A stretch of 64,000 nucleotides of DNA from Lentisphaerota bacterium. Lineage in GTDB: Bacteria > Verrucomicrobiota > Kiritimatiellia > RFP12 > UBA1067. Below are positions 7,924 to 16,311 of this stretch, piece by piece. The stretch covers positions 1 through 64,000 of the forward strand of contig SUWC01000003.1 in NCBI GenBank assembly GCA_015061665.1, read 5' to 3'. How positions within the stretch are numbered: the stretch's first letter is position 1; every line of letters starts with the position of its first letter. The position numbers and the translations under genes are program-made. The notes under the pieces were generated by a model. That model was not told the DNA's origin. It did not search any database and was given only the letters and a program-made list of their open reading frames with translations.

Positions 7924-9572
7924 CACTCCTCCCCCAGGGCAAGCCTGAGAGTGCTGTTCCAGCCCCACTCGCCGACAAGCGAGCGCTCGGCAATATCGTC
8001 CGGTCCAAGCTGAACGTGCTTCGGCCTGCCTTTTTCATCCGCCCCTTCCGTCTCGCGGCAGATCGTCCGCCCCTGCCCAACGACATCGTAGACACCCCAG
8101 GGGTTCGGCTCCTTCGTCCGCACCCGGCACGGCATCTTCGCCATGACGCTTTCCCACTTTGCGCCCTTCTCGGCGGCGTATGCTTTCTTGTCGGCGACAG
8201 ACGGACCCGCCACGCCGAGCGCAGACGCGTCCGCCGCGTTCGCGCCGCCGGCCGTAGACGCAATGGCAAGTTCATTTGTCGACGGAAGCCTGAAGCGCAT
8301 GCCGCGCGGCAGATGTGCCGCGAATCGGCGGTTGAGCTCGGCTATGAACTTCGATATCTCCGTCAGCGACATAGCAACGGCCGGTTCGTCATCCGCGCCA
8401 TCGCGTTTGTTGCCCGTTACGCGCAGCCACTCGACGTTCGTGACGTGGCTCGCGCCAATCCAAAAGCGTTTGCCGTCGGTCGCGGTGCATTCGACCATCT
8501 CAATGCGAACGTTGGAGCCGAGGTCGAAAAAGATGGGCCGAGCCGAAGCCGATTTAAAATATGATGCATGACTGGGGGAAGCGGTGTCTCGCCGCTTCTC
8601 AAAAAGGCTACTATTTTCACTTTCTTGAAGCAGCGAGACGCCGCTTCCCCCAGTCATTGTGGCGCGATAGAGGAGCACGGCGCAAAGCGTCGCAAGCGCC
8701 GCCAAAGAAAAGCACATAAACCTAGGATGCTTCAAAACAGCCATGCGTGGACGAACTGTGTTCGCCCGCACCTCCCGCAGATACTCTGACAACCTTACCG
8801 GCCGTTTCACAGGGTCGGCGGCGAGCATCGGAGGGAGAAGCTTGCTCCACAGGCCTTCGAGCGGTTCGAGAAGCTTGAGCGCATCGGTTCCGGGTTCGTA
8901 CCAGAGCCCAGTCAAAAGTCGGAAGAAAACGACACCCAGCGAATATACATCGGATGCCGCGCTCGCCTCTCCGCCCTTTCTGATTTCCGGCGCGAGATAT
9001 CCGCCAGTTCCCATGACGAGCCGGCGCGCCGATTCTTCATCACCTGCAACAACGGTCTTCTCGACGCCGATCTCGCGCTTGATGCGTCCGTATTCGTAGC
9101 GGGAGATTCCGAAGTCGACAAGCACGGCATCGTTCTTCGCGTTGAGCAAGATGTTCGACGCCTTGACGTCGCGGTGTACTATTCCTTCGGCATGGATGCA
9201 GTCAAGCGCTGATGCGATCGACTCGAGCCAGCGCAGACGGTCGGAATCCGTGAACTCGTCCGGAGAGACGTCCGCGAGCGTGCGCGGCTCGCCGTTTACG
9301 TCAAGCACGAGGTCCATGACGAAATAGGCGGTGCCGTCCGGCATGGCGCCGAGATCGAATACGCGCGCGACGTTCGGATGCTCGATGCGCGCGAGGGCGC
9401 GTCCTTCGGCCAGGAATCGCTCTCGCAGAAATGCCGCGTCGACGCTTTCGAGGACGAATGTCTTCAGCGCATAGCGCGTACCGAGCGCGAGATGCTCGAC
9501 TTCGAACACCTCGCCCATTCCGCCAACGCCGATGCGCCGCACAATGCGATAGCTACCAATTTTTTCCAGCAT
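7923..9572 (-). CDS. Membrane Ser/Thr protein kinase with C-terminal FGE/SUMF1-like domain
   Basis: 549 residues. Hanks-type kinase domain: glycine loop GVGGMGEV (15-22), catalytic Lys37, HRDVKASN (133-140), DFG (153-155), LAPE (193-196). A single transmembrane helix (about 285-302) separates it from an extracytoplasmic formylglycine-generating-enzyme-like domain (about 345-549, with FRLPSTNELAIA and NPWGVYDVVG). Similar fusions are known in chlamydial Pkn1. The FGE part lacks an obvious catalytic cysteine pair, so it is probably a sensor. Residues 306-335, just after the membrane helix, are encoded by a 90-nt palindromic insertion. Coupled to the sigma factor gene by TGATG. Confidence 0.85.
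   Translation of the reverse strand: MLEKIGSYRIVRRIGVGGMGEVFEVEHLALGTRYALKTFVLESVDAAFLRERFLAEGRALARIEHPNVARVFDLGAMPDGTAYFVMDLVLDVNGEPRTLADVSPDEFTDSDRLRWLESIASALDCIHAEGIVHRDVKASNILLNAKNDAVLVDFGISRYEYGRIKREIGVEKTVVAGDEESARRLVMGTGGYLAPEIRKGGEASAASDVYSLGVVFFRLLTGLWYEPGTDALKLLEPLEGLWSKLLPPMLAADPVKRPVRLSEYLREVRANTVRPRMAVLKHPRFMCFSLAALATLCAVLLYRATMTGGSGVSLLQESENSSLFEKRRDTASPSHASYFKSASARPIFFDLGSNVRIEMVECTATDGKRFWIGASHVTNVEWLRVTGNKRDGADDEPAVAMSLTEISKFIAELNRRFAAHLPRGMRFRLPSTNELAIASTAGGANAADASALGVAGPSVADKKAYAAEKGAKWESVMAKMPCRVRTKEPNPWGVYDVVGQGRTICRETEGADEKGRPKHVQLGPDDIAERSLVGEWGWNSTLRLALGEE
8568..8657. repeat. 90-nt in-frame palindrome inside the kinase gene
   Basis: Two 30-nt arms (8568-8597 and 8628-8657), complementary at 28 of 30 positions by eye, around a 30-nt spacer. 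Outer arm sequence ATGACTGGGGGAAGCGG. The length is exactly 30 codons, and the reading frame of the kinase passes through it (residues 306-335, beginning MTGGSGVS and ending DTASPSH). It is placed in the linker between membrane helix and sensor domain, where an insertion would be tolerated. Confidence 0.85.
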
Positions 9573-10049
9573 TAACCGTCAAACAGCCTCATCCGTGTAA
9601 TTTATTATCTATCATACTACCAAATTTTCGGATTCCCTTCAATCGTCTTTTCAAATTGTAAACTTTTGAGCCAAAAGTTTACAATCCGCAGGTCTGAAGA
9701 GATGCATCAGCGCCGCCCGAGAACTGCGGGGACGGCTGAGAGCTTATCACAGACGCCTACCGAGGTGGGCATGGGAAATGGGAAGAGGGGAATGGGGAAC
9801 GAGGCAAATACGTGTGACGCGAATGTTCCAACTGCCTCGCGGCTCTCTGCGAGGCTGGCAAAAGCTTCGTCTGAGGCTCGTCAAATCGAGCGATTTCAGG
9901 CGCATTGCAAAATATGGCTAGATAGCCAATGGTTCTAGTGGTTCTATATGTTTAGTGTCAAGTCCCCGCTTAAAGTTTACCACAATCCGGCCATCGGGCG
10001 CAAGGCTCCGGACTCTGCCGAAATATCGGGTGAAATCAACTTTTGGGGG
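9573..10049. other. Intergenic stretch between kinase gene and tRNAs
   Basis: No convincing gene. It holds a perfect hairpin (9655-9685, listed separately), a run of GGGAAT-like units (about 9769-9799, GGGAAATGGGAAGAGGGG followed by AATGGGG) of the same kind as the in-gene heptamer repeats farther on, and a small GCCTCGC/GCGAGGC hairpin near 9833-9855. A 90-codon plus-strand frame across the repeat has no coding character. Confidence 0.5.
9655..9685. repeat. Perfect 14-bp hairpin with 3-nt loop
   Basis: Arms ATTGTAAACTTTTG (9655-9668) and CAAAAGTTTACAAT (9672-9685), loop AGC. It lies about 80 nt upstream of the kinase start. AT-rich without a T-run, so more likely an operator or a repeat remnant than a terminator. 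Confidence 0.6.
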
Positions 10050-10126
10050 TGGTGGGCGATACTGGACTCGGACCAGTGACCCCTACCGTGTGAAGGTAAT
10101 GCTCTAACCAACTGAGCTAATCGCCC
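10050..10126 (-). tRNA. tRNA-Val (anticodon CAC)
   Basis: Reads GGGCGATTAGCTCAGTTGG at its 5' end. Seven-base acceptor stem GGGCGAT/ATCGCCC, anticodon stem TTACC/GGTAG with loop TTCACAC, so the anticodon is CAC (Val, codon GUG). The T arm contains GGTCCGAGTCC. The 3' CCA is encoded. It lies 28 nt downstream of tRNA-Ala on the same strand, probably one transcript. Confidence 0.95.
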
Positions 10127-10154
10127 GAAACTTGAAAGGGGTTCGTTTCCGATA

Positions 10155-10230
10155 TGGTGGAGAAGAAGAGATTCGAACTCTCGACCCCCACGTTGCGAAC
10201 GTGATGCTCTACCAACTGAGCTACTTCCCC
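10155..10230 (-). tRNA. tRNA-Ala (anticodon CGC)
   Basis: Acceptor stem GGGGAAG/CTTCTCC with the G3-U70 wobble typical of alanine tRNAs; anticodon stem TCACG/CGTGG with loop TTCGCAA, so the anticodon is CGC (codon GCG). T arm GAGAGTTCGAATCTC. The 3' CCA is encoded. Confidence 0.95.
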
Positions 10231-10311
10231 ATCGCGGAAAACGCCACTTATTATATCATATCTCCGCTTGCTCGCGCAAGGGGGTATTTTCACTTTTTGC
10301 AAGCCGACCCG

Positions 10312-10986
10312 TCAGACGTCAATCTTCGTTATCTTGCGGATCATTATCCAGCCCATGATGATGAGAACTGCCATGATCACAAGCGCGGCCGCGCCCTTGA
10401 GACTCATGAGGAATGGAAGCATCATCTTCGGCTTCATCACGGTCATGGCGACGCCGAGCACGACAGGCATCAGGGAGACGATTATTCCCTGCATGCGGCC
10501 CTGCGCCGTCATGGACCTCACCTTGCGCTCTATGCGCATGCGTCCGCGGATCGTCTCCGATATCTTGTCGAATATCTCCGTAACGTTGCCGCCCGTCTTG
10601 CGGCTGACGAGAATCGCCGTCGTGACGAGCGTCAGGTCCTCAGACCCGACGCGCTGGGACATCGACTCGAGCGCGTCCTCGAATGACATGCCGATGCGCA
10701 GCTGCTGCTGGAGTATCTGGAACTCCTCGCTCATCGGCTTCATGTCCTGCTCGACGACGGAGTCGAACGCCTGGGAGATGGAGAAGCCCGCCCTGAGCGC
10801 GTTGGACATCGTGGCAAGCGCCTCAGGGAGCTGGTCGTTGAACTTCGCGCGGCGGCGCGAGTCGAGCCACTTCGCAAGCGGACTTTCGCCGTTCTGCCAG
10901 CCGTTCTTGATCTTTATGCCGCCGACGAAGTACCATGCCACGCCGCCAAGCGAAAGAGCGAAAAGCCCCGTTATCAACCATGACAT
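10312..10986 (-). CDS. tadB: TadB-like inner-membrane pilus assembly protein (T2SSF domain)
   Basis: About 224 residues; the ATG at 10986 follows a GGGGGTGAC ribosome site overlapping the stop of the ATPase gene, and a GTG one codon earlier is possible. Contains the type II secretion F domain: LPEALATMSNALRAGFSISQ near 55-75 and ILVSRKTGGNVTEIFDKI, with hydrophobic helices at the N-terminus and two at the C-terminus. It acts with the CpaF ATPase as the platform of a Tad/Flp pilus. A tadC partner does not follow; the tRNAs come next. Confidence 0.8.
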   Translation of the reverse strand: MSWLITGLFALSLGGVAWYFVGGIKIKNGWQNGESPLAKWLDSRRRAKFNDQLPEALATMSNALRAGFSISQAFDSVVEQDMKPMSEEFQILQQQLRIGMSFEDALESMSQRVGSEDLTLVTTAILVSRKTGGNVTEIFDKISETIRGRMRIERKVRSMTAQGRMQGIIVSLMPVVLGVAMTVMKPKMMLPFLMSLKGAAALVIMAVLIIMGWIMIRKITKIDV

Positions 10987-10993
10987 CACGACG

Positions 10994-12793
10994 TCACCCC
11001 CTGCTCGTCTTTATCGAAACGTCGCCCCTGAAGTCGGGGTCGAACATCTTCGGGTCGCACTGGATGCCGCGGCCCGCCAGCTGGTCGTACCATGTCGGCA
11101 TGGCGCCGGTGGGACGGAACTCGCCGAGAATCTTCCCGTTCGCGCCGACGCCCGTGCGCTTGAAGGAGAAAATGTCCTGCATCACGATCTGTGAGCCCTC
11201 CAGCCCCGTCACCTCGCTTATCGCAACGACCTTGCGCGAGCCGTCCGAAAGACGCGATTCGTGGATGATTATGTCGACCGCGCTTGCGATCTGCTCGCGT
11301 ATGGCGCGCGAGGGGAGCTCCATGCCGCTCATGAGGACCATCGTCTCAAGGCGCGATATGACGTCGCGCGGAGAGTTCGCGTGGACCGTCGTGAGCGAGC
11401 CGTCGTGTCCCGTGTTCATCGCCTGCAGCATGTCCAGAGCCTCGCCTCCGCGGCATTCGCCGACGATGATGCGGTCCGGCCTCATTCGCAGGCAGTTCTT
11501 CACGAGGTCGCGGATCGGCACGGCGCCCTTTCCCTCGATGTTCGGCGGCCTCGCCTCAAGCCTGACTACGTGTGGCTGCTGAAGGCGCAGTTCCGCCGCG
11601 TCCTCGACAGTGATTATTCGCTCGGTCGACGGAATGAAGCCGGATAGCAGGTTTAGCAGAGTCGTCTTTCCAGAGCCCGTTCCGCCTGCGACGATGATGT
11701 TCTTGCGAAGGAGGACGCACAGCTTCATGAACTCCGCCGCGTTGTGCGACCACGTTCCGAAGCGAATGAAGTCGGCGACGGTGAGCGCGTTCCGCGAGAA
11801 CTTTCGGATCGTGATCGTCGGCCCCGAGAGCGAAAGCGGCGCAATGATCGCGTTGACGCGGCTTCCGTCCGCCAGTCGCGCGTCCACATACGGCTGCGAC
11901 TCGTCGATGCGGCGCCCCAAGGGCGCGACAATGCGCTCTATGACGCTCATGACGGACGCGTCGTCCGTGAACTGGCAGTCGGATAGCTGGAGCTTTCCGT
12001 TGCGCTCAACGTAGACCTTCTGCGGTCCGTTGACCATTATTTCGGAGACGGAGTCGTCCGCAAGAAGCTCCTCCAGCGGCCCTAGGCGCATAGCCTCGTT
12101 GAAGACATCCTCTTCAAGCCGCACCGGGTCGATTCCCTCTGGCATGCGCCCGTTCTCGACGACCTCGTGGATGATCTGGCGTATCTTGGCGCGAGCGGTA
12201 TCCTCGAGCCCCTCCGTGTCGACGCCCTGCATCGTGAGGCGCTTCATGTCCAGTCGCTTCAGAAGCTCGTTCTGTATCTGCTCCTGGACGCTTCGCCGCA
12301 AGTCGCGCATCTCGCTGCTCTCGCCGCTCGCCGGAATGTCCTCGATCGGCTCCGGTGCAAGGCGCTCCTCGCGCATCTCGTACGGCTGCGCCTGCTGCGC
12401 GGGGGCGTACGGCTCGGCTCCGTACTGCGGGACGCTGTACTCCGGAACGGACTTCTCCTCCTGCGAAGGCATGGGCGCGGCGTCCTGCGGATCCTCCGTA
12501 GCCTCGTCGCCGTCGCTCACGCGGAGCATGCTCTCGCCGATCTGGACGACCATCCCGCCGTCGAGCGGAATCGGCGCGTCAATCTCCTCTCCGTTGACGA
12601 ACGTGCCGTTCGCGCTGCGCAGGTCCTCTATCGCGGCATTTCCGCCGCGGACTGTGAGGATGGCGTGCCGCTCGGAGACGTCGGGGAAGTCGAGTCGAAT
12701 GTGGCAGTTGCGCCCGCGCCCGATTATGTATGTCCCGTCGGGAAGCGGATTCGTCTCGCGCACACCTCCAATGAGAGTCGTAAGCTGTATCAT
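10994..12793 (-). CDS. cpaF: CpaF/TadA secretion ATPase with N-terminal FHA domain
   Basis: 599 residues. An FHA domain occupies about residues 1-95 (IIGRGRNCHIRLDFPDVSER then RSANGTFVNGEEI), then a low-complexity Pro/Gln/Glu linker, then the CpaF/TadA ATPase: Walker A VAGGTGSGKTTLLNLL (around 365-380), a Walker B region IIVGECRGGEALD, and TTVHANSPRD. It powers Tad pilus assembly at the inner membrane. Most TadA proteins have no FHA domain; here phosphothreonine binding could link pilus activity to Ser/Thr kinases such as the one nearby. Confidence 0.9.
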   Translation of the reverse strand: MIQLTTLIGGVRETNPLPDGTYIIGRGRNCHIRLDFPDVSERHAILTVRGGNAAIEDLRSANGTFVNGEEIDAPIPLDGGMVVQIGESMLRVSDGDEATEDPQDAAPMPSQEEKSVPEYSVPQYGAEPYAPAQQAQPYEMREERLAPEPIEDIPASGESSEMRDLRRSVQEQIQNELLKRLDMKRLTMQGVDTEGLEDTARAKIRQIIHEVVENGRMPEGIDPVRLEEDVFNEAMRLGPLEELLADDSVSEIMVNGPQKVYVERNGKLQLSDCQFTDDASVMSVIERIVAPLGRRIDESQPYVDARLADGSRVNAIIAPLSLSGPTITIRKFSRNALTVADFIRFGTWSHNAAEFMKLCVLLRKNIIVAGGTGSGKTTLLNLLSGFIPSTERIITVEDAAELRLQQPHVVRLEARPPNIEGKGAVPIRDLVKNCLRMRPDRIIVGECRGGEALDMLQAMNTGHDGSLTTVHANSPRDVISRLETMVLMSGMELPSRAIREQIASAVDIIIHESRLSDGSRKVVAISEVTGLEGSQIVMQDIFSFKRTGVGANGKILGEFRPTGAMPTWYDQLAGRGIQCDPKMFDPDFRGDVSIKTSRG

Positions 12794-12813
12794 GGCGTTC
12801 CCTCCGGAGCGGA

Positions 12814-13614
12814 TCAGTGTCCAGTCTGGCGCTTAAGGTTGAGCTCCTCTATCTCGTCGCGAATCTTCTTGTAGTCGACCTGCGGAAGCTCCTTGACGTA
12901 GGACGTGTCGTTGCGGCTACGGAGCGTCAGCGTAAGACGCCCCTTCATCTGCTCGGCGAAGGCCAGCATCTCGGCCTCTCGCGGCGAAACCTCAAGCGTG
13001 ACCGTCGAATAGCCGGACGAGGAGCCCATGTTGCGCTCGCGCGACTTTGCCGTCTCGCGTCCCGTGGCAAGCACGAGGACGTTCTGCAGGATCGTGCACG
13101 TAACGGGGTCGCCGCGCCTCTTCGCACCGTCGTCGCCCGGGAAGTCGAACGTCCCTATGACGTCGACATGGTCGTTGGGGCGGACCATGCCGGAAACGGA
13201 CGACGAGGTGCCGACGTTGACGGAGATGGCGCGCATCTTCTGCTTTATGTCGGCAGAAAGCCCCTTGACAGAAGGATCGCCGCCCTCGATGTCGTTCCAG
13301 AATATGACATCTCCCTTTTTGTGGGCCATCGTAGTGCGCCGACCGATGATCGCGTCGACATCCTCCACCGTCAGGGCCTGACCCTTCATACCCAACCCCG
13401 GCACCGTCTTCACGCCGATGTCCTTGCGCGTCATGGCGGTCCCTCCAGGCGTATCGACCTTGAAGCAGAGCACGTCCATCGTCCCGTAGCGCTTGACGAG
13501 GGCGTCTCGGTCCCTGCGGAACTCCGCCTCCTTCGCGGTTATGTAGACGCGCGTGAGAACGGCGGCCAGCAGACCGACGAGAAGGCTCGCAATCAAAACA
13601 ATCTGACGTTTCAT
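12814..13614 (-). CDS. cpaB: CpaB/RcpC-type Flp pilus assembly protein
   Basis: 266 residues: N-terminal membrane anchor (LIASLLVGLLAAVLTRVYI, about 6-24), a SAF-like domain (about 45-120) and a CpaB core with MRPNDHVDVIGTF-like sequence (VRPNDHVDVIGTFDF near residue 143) and TVTLEVSPREAEMLAFAEQ near residue 210. CpaB connects the secretin with the inner-membrane part of the Tad machine. It is 20 nt upstream of cpaF, in one operon cpaB-cpaF-tadB. Confidence 0.85.
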   Translation of the reverse strand: MKRQIVLIASLLVGLLAAVLTRVYITAKEAEFRRDRDALVKRYGTMDVLCFKVDTPGGTAMTRKDIGVKTVPGLGMKGQALTVEDVDAIIGRRTTMAHKKGDVIFWNDIEGGDPSVKGLSADIKQKMRAISVNVGTSSSVSGMVRPNDHVDVIGTFDFPGDDGAKRRGDPVTCTILQNVLVLATGRETAKSRERNMGSSSGYSTVTLEVSPREAEMLAFAEQMKGRLTLTLRSRNDTSYVKELPQVDYKKIRDEIEELNLKRQTGH

Positions 13615-13645
13615 CCTGGTTTATCTCCGGTTGTCCGTTTCACGA

Positions 13646-15409
13646 TCAGAAAAGCCCCCTGACCTTCCCCGTCTCCACGTCGACGTCGATGCGCCTGTAG
13701 GCGGGGGATGCGGAGGTTCCCGGCATGAGCTTGATCTCGCCCGCCACCGGCACGACGAGCCCCGCGCCGCGGTATAGAAGCACGTCCCTGACCGGCATGC
13801 GCCAGCCCTTCGGGCGTCCCAGCAGCTTCGGGTCGTGGGAAAGCGAGTATTGCGTCTTGGCGATGCAGATCGGCAGCTTCGCGGTCTCGGGATCGGACTG
13901 GAACTGCTCCAGCTTCCTGAGCGCAAGCGGCTCGAAGTCCACTCCGTCGCCTCCGTACACTTCCTTGACCTGCTTCTCGATGCGGTCCTTCAGCGGCTCG
14001 GAGAGGTCGCAGAGGAATGCAAAGTCGTTCGGCTTGTCGCACGCCTCGACAACGGCCCTGGCGAGGTCCAGCGCACCTTCGCCGCCCTTCAGCCAGTGGT
14101 CCGAGACCGCGAACGCCGCGCCCGCGCCTTCGGCGACGCGCCTGACGAGGTCGCGCTCGGCCTGGGTGTCGGTGTAGAAGGCGTTGAGGCAGACGACGGG
14201 CTGGACGCCCGAGCGGCGGATGATGTCGATGTGCGCGAGGAGGTTCTCGCAGCCCTTCTCCAAAAGCTCGAGGTTCTCCGTCGTGTACACAGGGTCAAGC
14301 GGAAGTCCGGCCTTGACGGCTGGCGCCCCGCCGTGCGCCTTGAGCGCGCGCACCGTCGCGACAAGCACGACGGCGTCGGGCTTGAGGCCGGAGCAGCGGC
14401 ACTTGATGTTCCAGAACTTCTCGAAGCCCATGTCGGACGCGAAACCGCTCTCCGTGACGACGTAGTCGCCAAGCGCACAGGCCAGGCGGTCTGCGACGAC
14501 GGAGTTCTGTCCAATCGCGATGTTGGCGAACGGCCCTGCGTGGACGAACATGGGCTGGCCCTCGATGGACTGCATCAGCGTCGGCTTGACGGCGTTGACG
14601 AGGAGCGCGCACATCGCGCCGTCCACCTCCAGGTCGGCCGTAGTGACGGGCTCGCCTGACCTTGAGTACGCCACGACGATCTTGGCGAGGCGCCTGCGGA
14701 GATCGGCGAGGTCGGAGCACATCGCGAGGATGGCCATCACTTCGGAGGCGACAGTGATGTAGAAGCCGCTGTCGCACGTGAAGCCGTCGAGCTTGCCGCC
14801 CCTGCCTATCTCGATGTTGCGAAGGCCCTGGGCGCAGAAATCCATCGCCCAGCGGAACTGGATGCGGGCGGGGTCGATGTCGAGGCGCCTGAGTCCGCGC
14901 TCCGCGAGCCACGCGTCGTCGTGGTTGCGCTCGTGCTGCATGCGCGAGTTGAGCGCGACCATCGCGAGGTTGTTGGCGTTCGTTATCGCGTCTATGTCGC
15001 CTGTAAGCCCGAGGGAAAGCGCCGTAAGCGGCACTACCTGCGCAAGGCCGCCGCCTGCCGCGCTGCCCTTGATGTTGAACGTTGGCCCGCCGGAAGGCTG
15101 ACGGACGCAGCCGATTACCTTCTTGCCCAGCTTGCCGAGGCCCTGGACAAGGCCGAGGGTCGTCGTCGTCTTGCCCTCGCCGAGAGCGGTCGGGGTAATG
15201 GCCGTGACGTCGATGTACTTGCCCTTTCGTCCCTCGCCGACTCGCTTCAGGACCTTCGTCACGTCAACTTTCGCGAGAACGCGTCCGTACGGATCCCATT
15301 CGTCGTCCTGAAGCCCGAGTTCGGCGGCAAGCGCGGCTGCGGGCTTGAGGTTCTCTTCGGCAGCCTCCGCGATCTGCCAGTCCTTCATCTTCGTGGGATC
15401 GAGTTTCAT
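13646..15409 (-). CDS. fhs: Formate--tetrahydrofolate ligase
   Basis: 587 residues, full length for the family (about 555-590). ATP-dependent formylation of tetrahydrofolate; cytosolic one-carbon metabolism. Diagnostic motifs: P-loop TPTALGEGKTTTTLGL (about 72-88), CVRQPSGGPTFNIKGSAAGGG, and GFASDMGFEKFWNIKCR. The start overlaps the preceding thioredoxin-like gene's stop (ATGA). It can supply formyl groups for purine synthesis, in keeping with purF farther along, or act in acetogenic-type formate metabolism; the window does not decide. Confidence 0.97.
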   Translation of the reverse strand: MKLDPTKMKDWQIAEAAEENLKPAAALAAELGLQDDEWDPYGRVLAKVDVTKVLKRVGEGRKGKYIDVTAITPTALGEGKTTTTLGLVQGLGKLGKKVIGCVRQPSGGPTFNIKGSAAGGGLAQVVPLTALSLGLTGDIDAITNANNLAMVALNSRMQHERNHDDAWLAERGLRRLDIDPARIQFRWAMDFCAQGLRNIEIGRGGKLDGFTCDSGFYITVASEVMAILAMCSDLADLRRRLAKIVVAYSRSGEPVTTADLEVDGAMCALLVNAVKPTLMQSIEGQPMFVHAGPFANIAIGQNSVVADRLACALGDYVVTESGFASDMGFEKFWNIKCRCSGLKPDAVVLVATVRALKAHGGAPAVKAGLPLDPVYTTENLELLEKGCENLLAHIDIIRRSGVQPVVCLNAFYTDTQAERDLVRRVAEGAGAAFAVSDHWLKGGEGALDLARAVVEACDKPNDFAFLCDLSEPLKDRIEKQVKEVYGGDGVDFEPLALRKLEQFQSDPETAKLPICIAKTQYSLSHDPKLLGRPKGWRMPVRDVLLYRGAGLVVPVAGEIKLMPGTSASPAYRRIDVDVETGKVRGLF

Positions 15410-16149
15410 TTCGCTTCTGCCTTCTTAAGTGAGTTTTCAATCCATTCTATGACGCCCTGCACGTCTTCCTGAAGTTCCTTGCGGTAATCCTCGATCTCCG
15501 CGGGGATCTTCGCACCCTTGACCTTTTCCGAAAGCGCCTTGAAGCTCGGGAGCGACTCGCGCACTGCCTTGGCGATCGCTTCGCGCTTGCCCTCGTCGGA
15601 AAGCGGAAGCCCGTCCTTAGACCTCAAGGCTTTCCGAATTCCCTCGTAGAGGCCGTCAAGCTCCGCGCGCAGCGGACCGAGGGACTCCTTTGCCAGCTTG
15701 CCGAACTTCATCTCCTTGCGAAGGCCCTCCAGCCACTTCACTGGACCGCCCTTGGCGTAGCCCGACTCGCAGACGACGGACTCGTCTGCCGCCTTGAGCA
15801 CCTTCACGGTCGGGAAGCCCCTGACCTTGAACTTGTCGGAAAGCTCGGAGCAGCGCTTGCGCTGCGCGTCCGTCTGCTTCGTCTTGTCGCTCGGGAAGTC
15901 CAGAACCACGAGCTCGAACTCGTTCGTGGCGGCCGAAAGGAACTCCGGCTGCGAAAAGACCTCCTTCTCAAGCTTGATGCACCATCCGCACCAGTCGCTG
16001 CCGGTGAACAGGACCAGCATGGGACGCCCGTTCGCCTTGGCGCGTTCGCGCGCGGCGTCGTAGTCAGGATCGAATCCAGTCAAGGCCGAGGCGGAAACCG
16101 CGGCAAGAGCTGAGGTCAGAAGCACAAGGCTGAGGAATTTCTGTTTCAT
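15406..16149 (-). CDS. Secreted thioredoxin-like protein
   Basis: 247 residues. Sec signal peptide (residues 1-22, KFLSLVLLTSALAAVSASA), then a thioredoxin_7-like fold with redox motif WCGWC in GSDWCGWCIKLE (about 50-61) and the cis-Pro segment VRGFPTVKVL (about 109-118). The C-terminal 90 residues are helical and not part of the thioredoxin fold. Periplasmic disulfide chemistry is likely. A TATAAT box precedes it (near 16180 on the minus strand) and an AAAGGGAC ribosome site supports the start. Overlaps fhs by 4 nt. Confidence 0.8.
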   Translation of the reverse strand: MKQKFLSLVLLTSALAAVSASALTGFDPDYDAARERAKANGRPMLVLFTGSDWCGWCIKLEKEVFSQPEFLSAATNEFELVVLDFPSDKTKQTDAQRKRCSELSDKFKVRGFPTVKVLKAADESVVCESGYAKGGPVKWLEGLRKEMKFGKLAKESLGPLRAELDGLYEGIRKALRSKDGLPLSDEGKREAIAKAVRESLPSFKALSEKVKGAKIPAEIEDYRKELQEDVQGVIEWIENSLKKAEAK

Positions 16150-16225
16150 GGGCTAGTCCCTTTCAAGTTTTTTTTATAATTATATCATAAATCACTCGCC
16201 CAGTGGCAGAAGGGAATGGGAAGCT

Positions 16226-16299
16226 CTACGGCCAACACATTAAAAGCCGATCCTTCCCCTTCGGGGCCCCTGGATCGTTTTTTAATGCGTTGGCCGTAG
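16226..16299. repeat. Long palindrome after the decarboxylase gene, possible terminator
   Basis: Arms CTACGGCCAACACATTAAAA (16226-16245) and TTTTAATGCGTTGGCCGTAG (16280-16299) differ at one position pair; the interior holds a second stem GATCC/GGATC and a CCCCTTCGGGG hairpin. It lies 13 nt beyond the decarboxylase stop. GGGAATGGGAAGCT-like sequence flanks the left arm. It may terminate transcription of the decarboxylase gene, or be another dispersed palindrome family. Confidence 0.6.
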
Positions 16300-16311
16300 G
16301 GAAGCTCCGAC

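Noticed and set aside
9666..9938. 90-codon plus-strand frame between the kinase gene and the tRNAs.
   Set aside because: It runs through a hairpin and a GGGAAT repeat, lacks a ribosome site and has no domain-like sequence.
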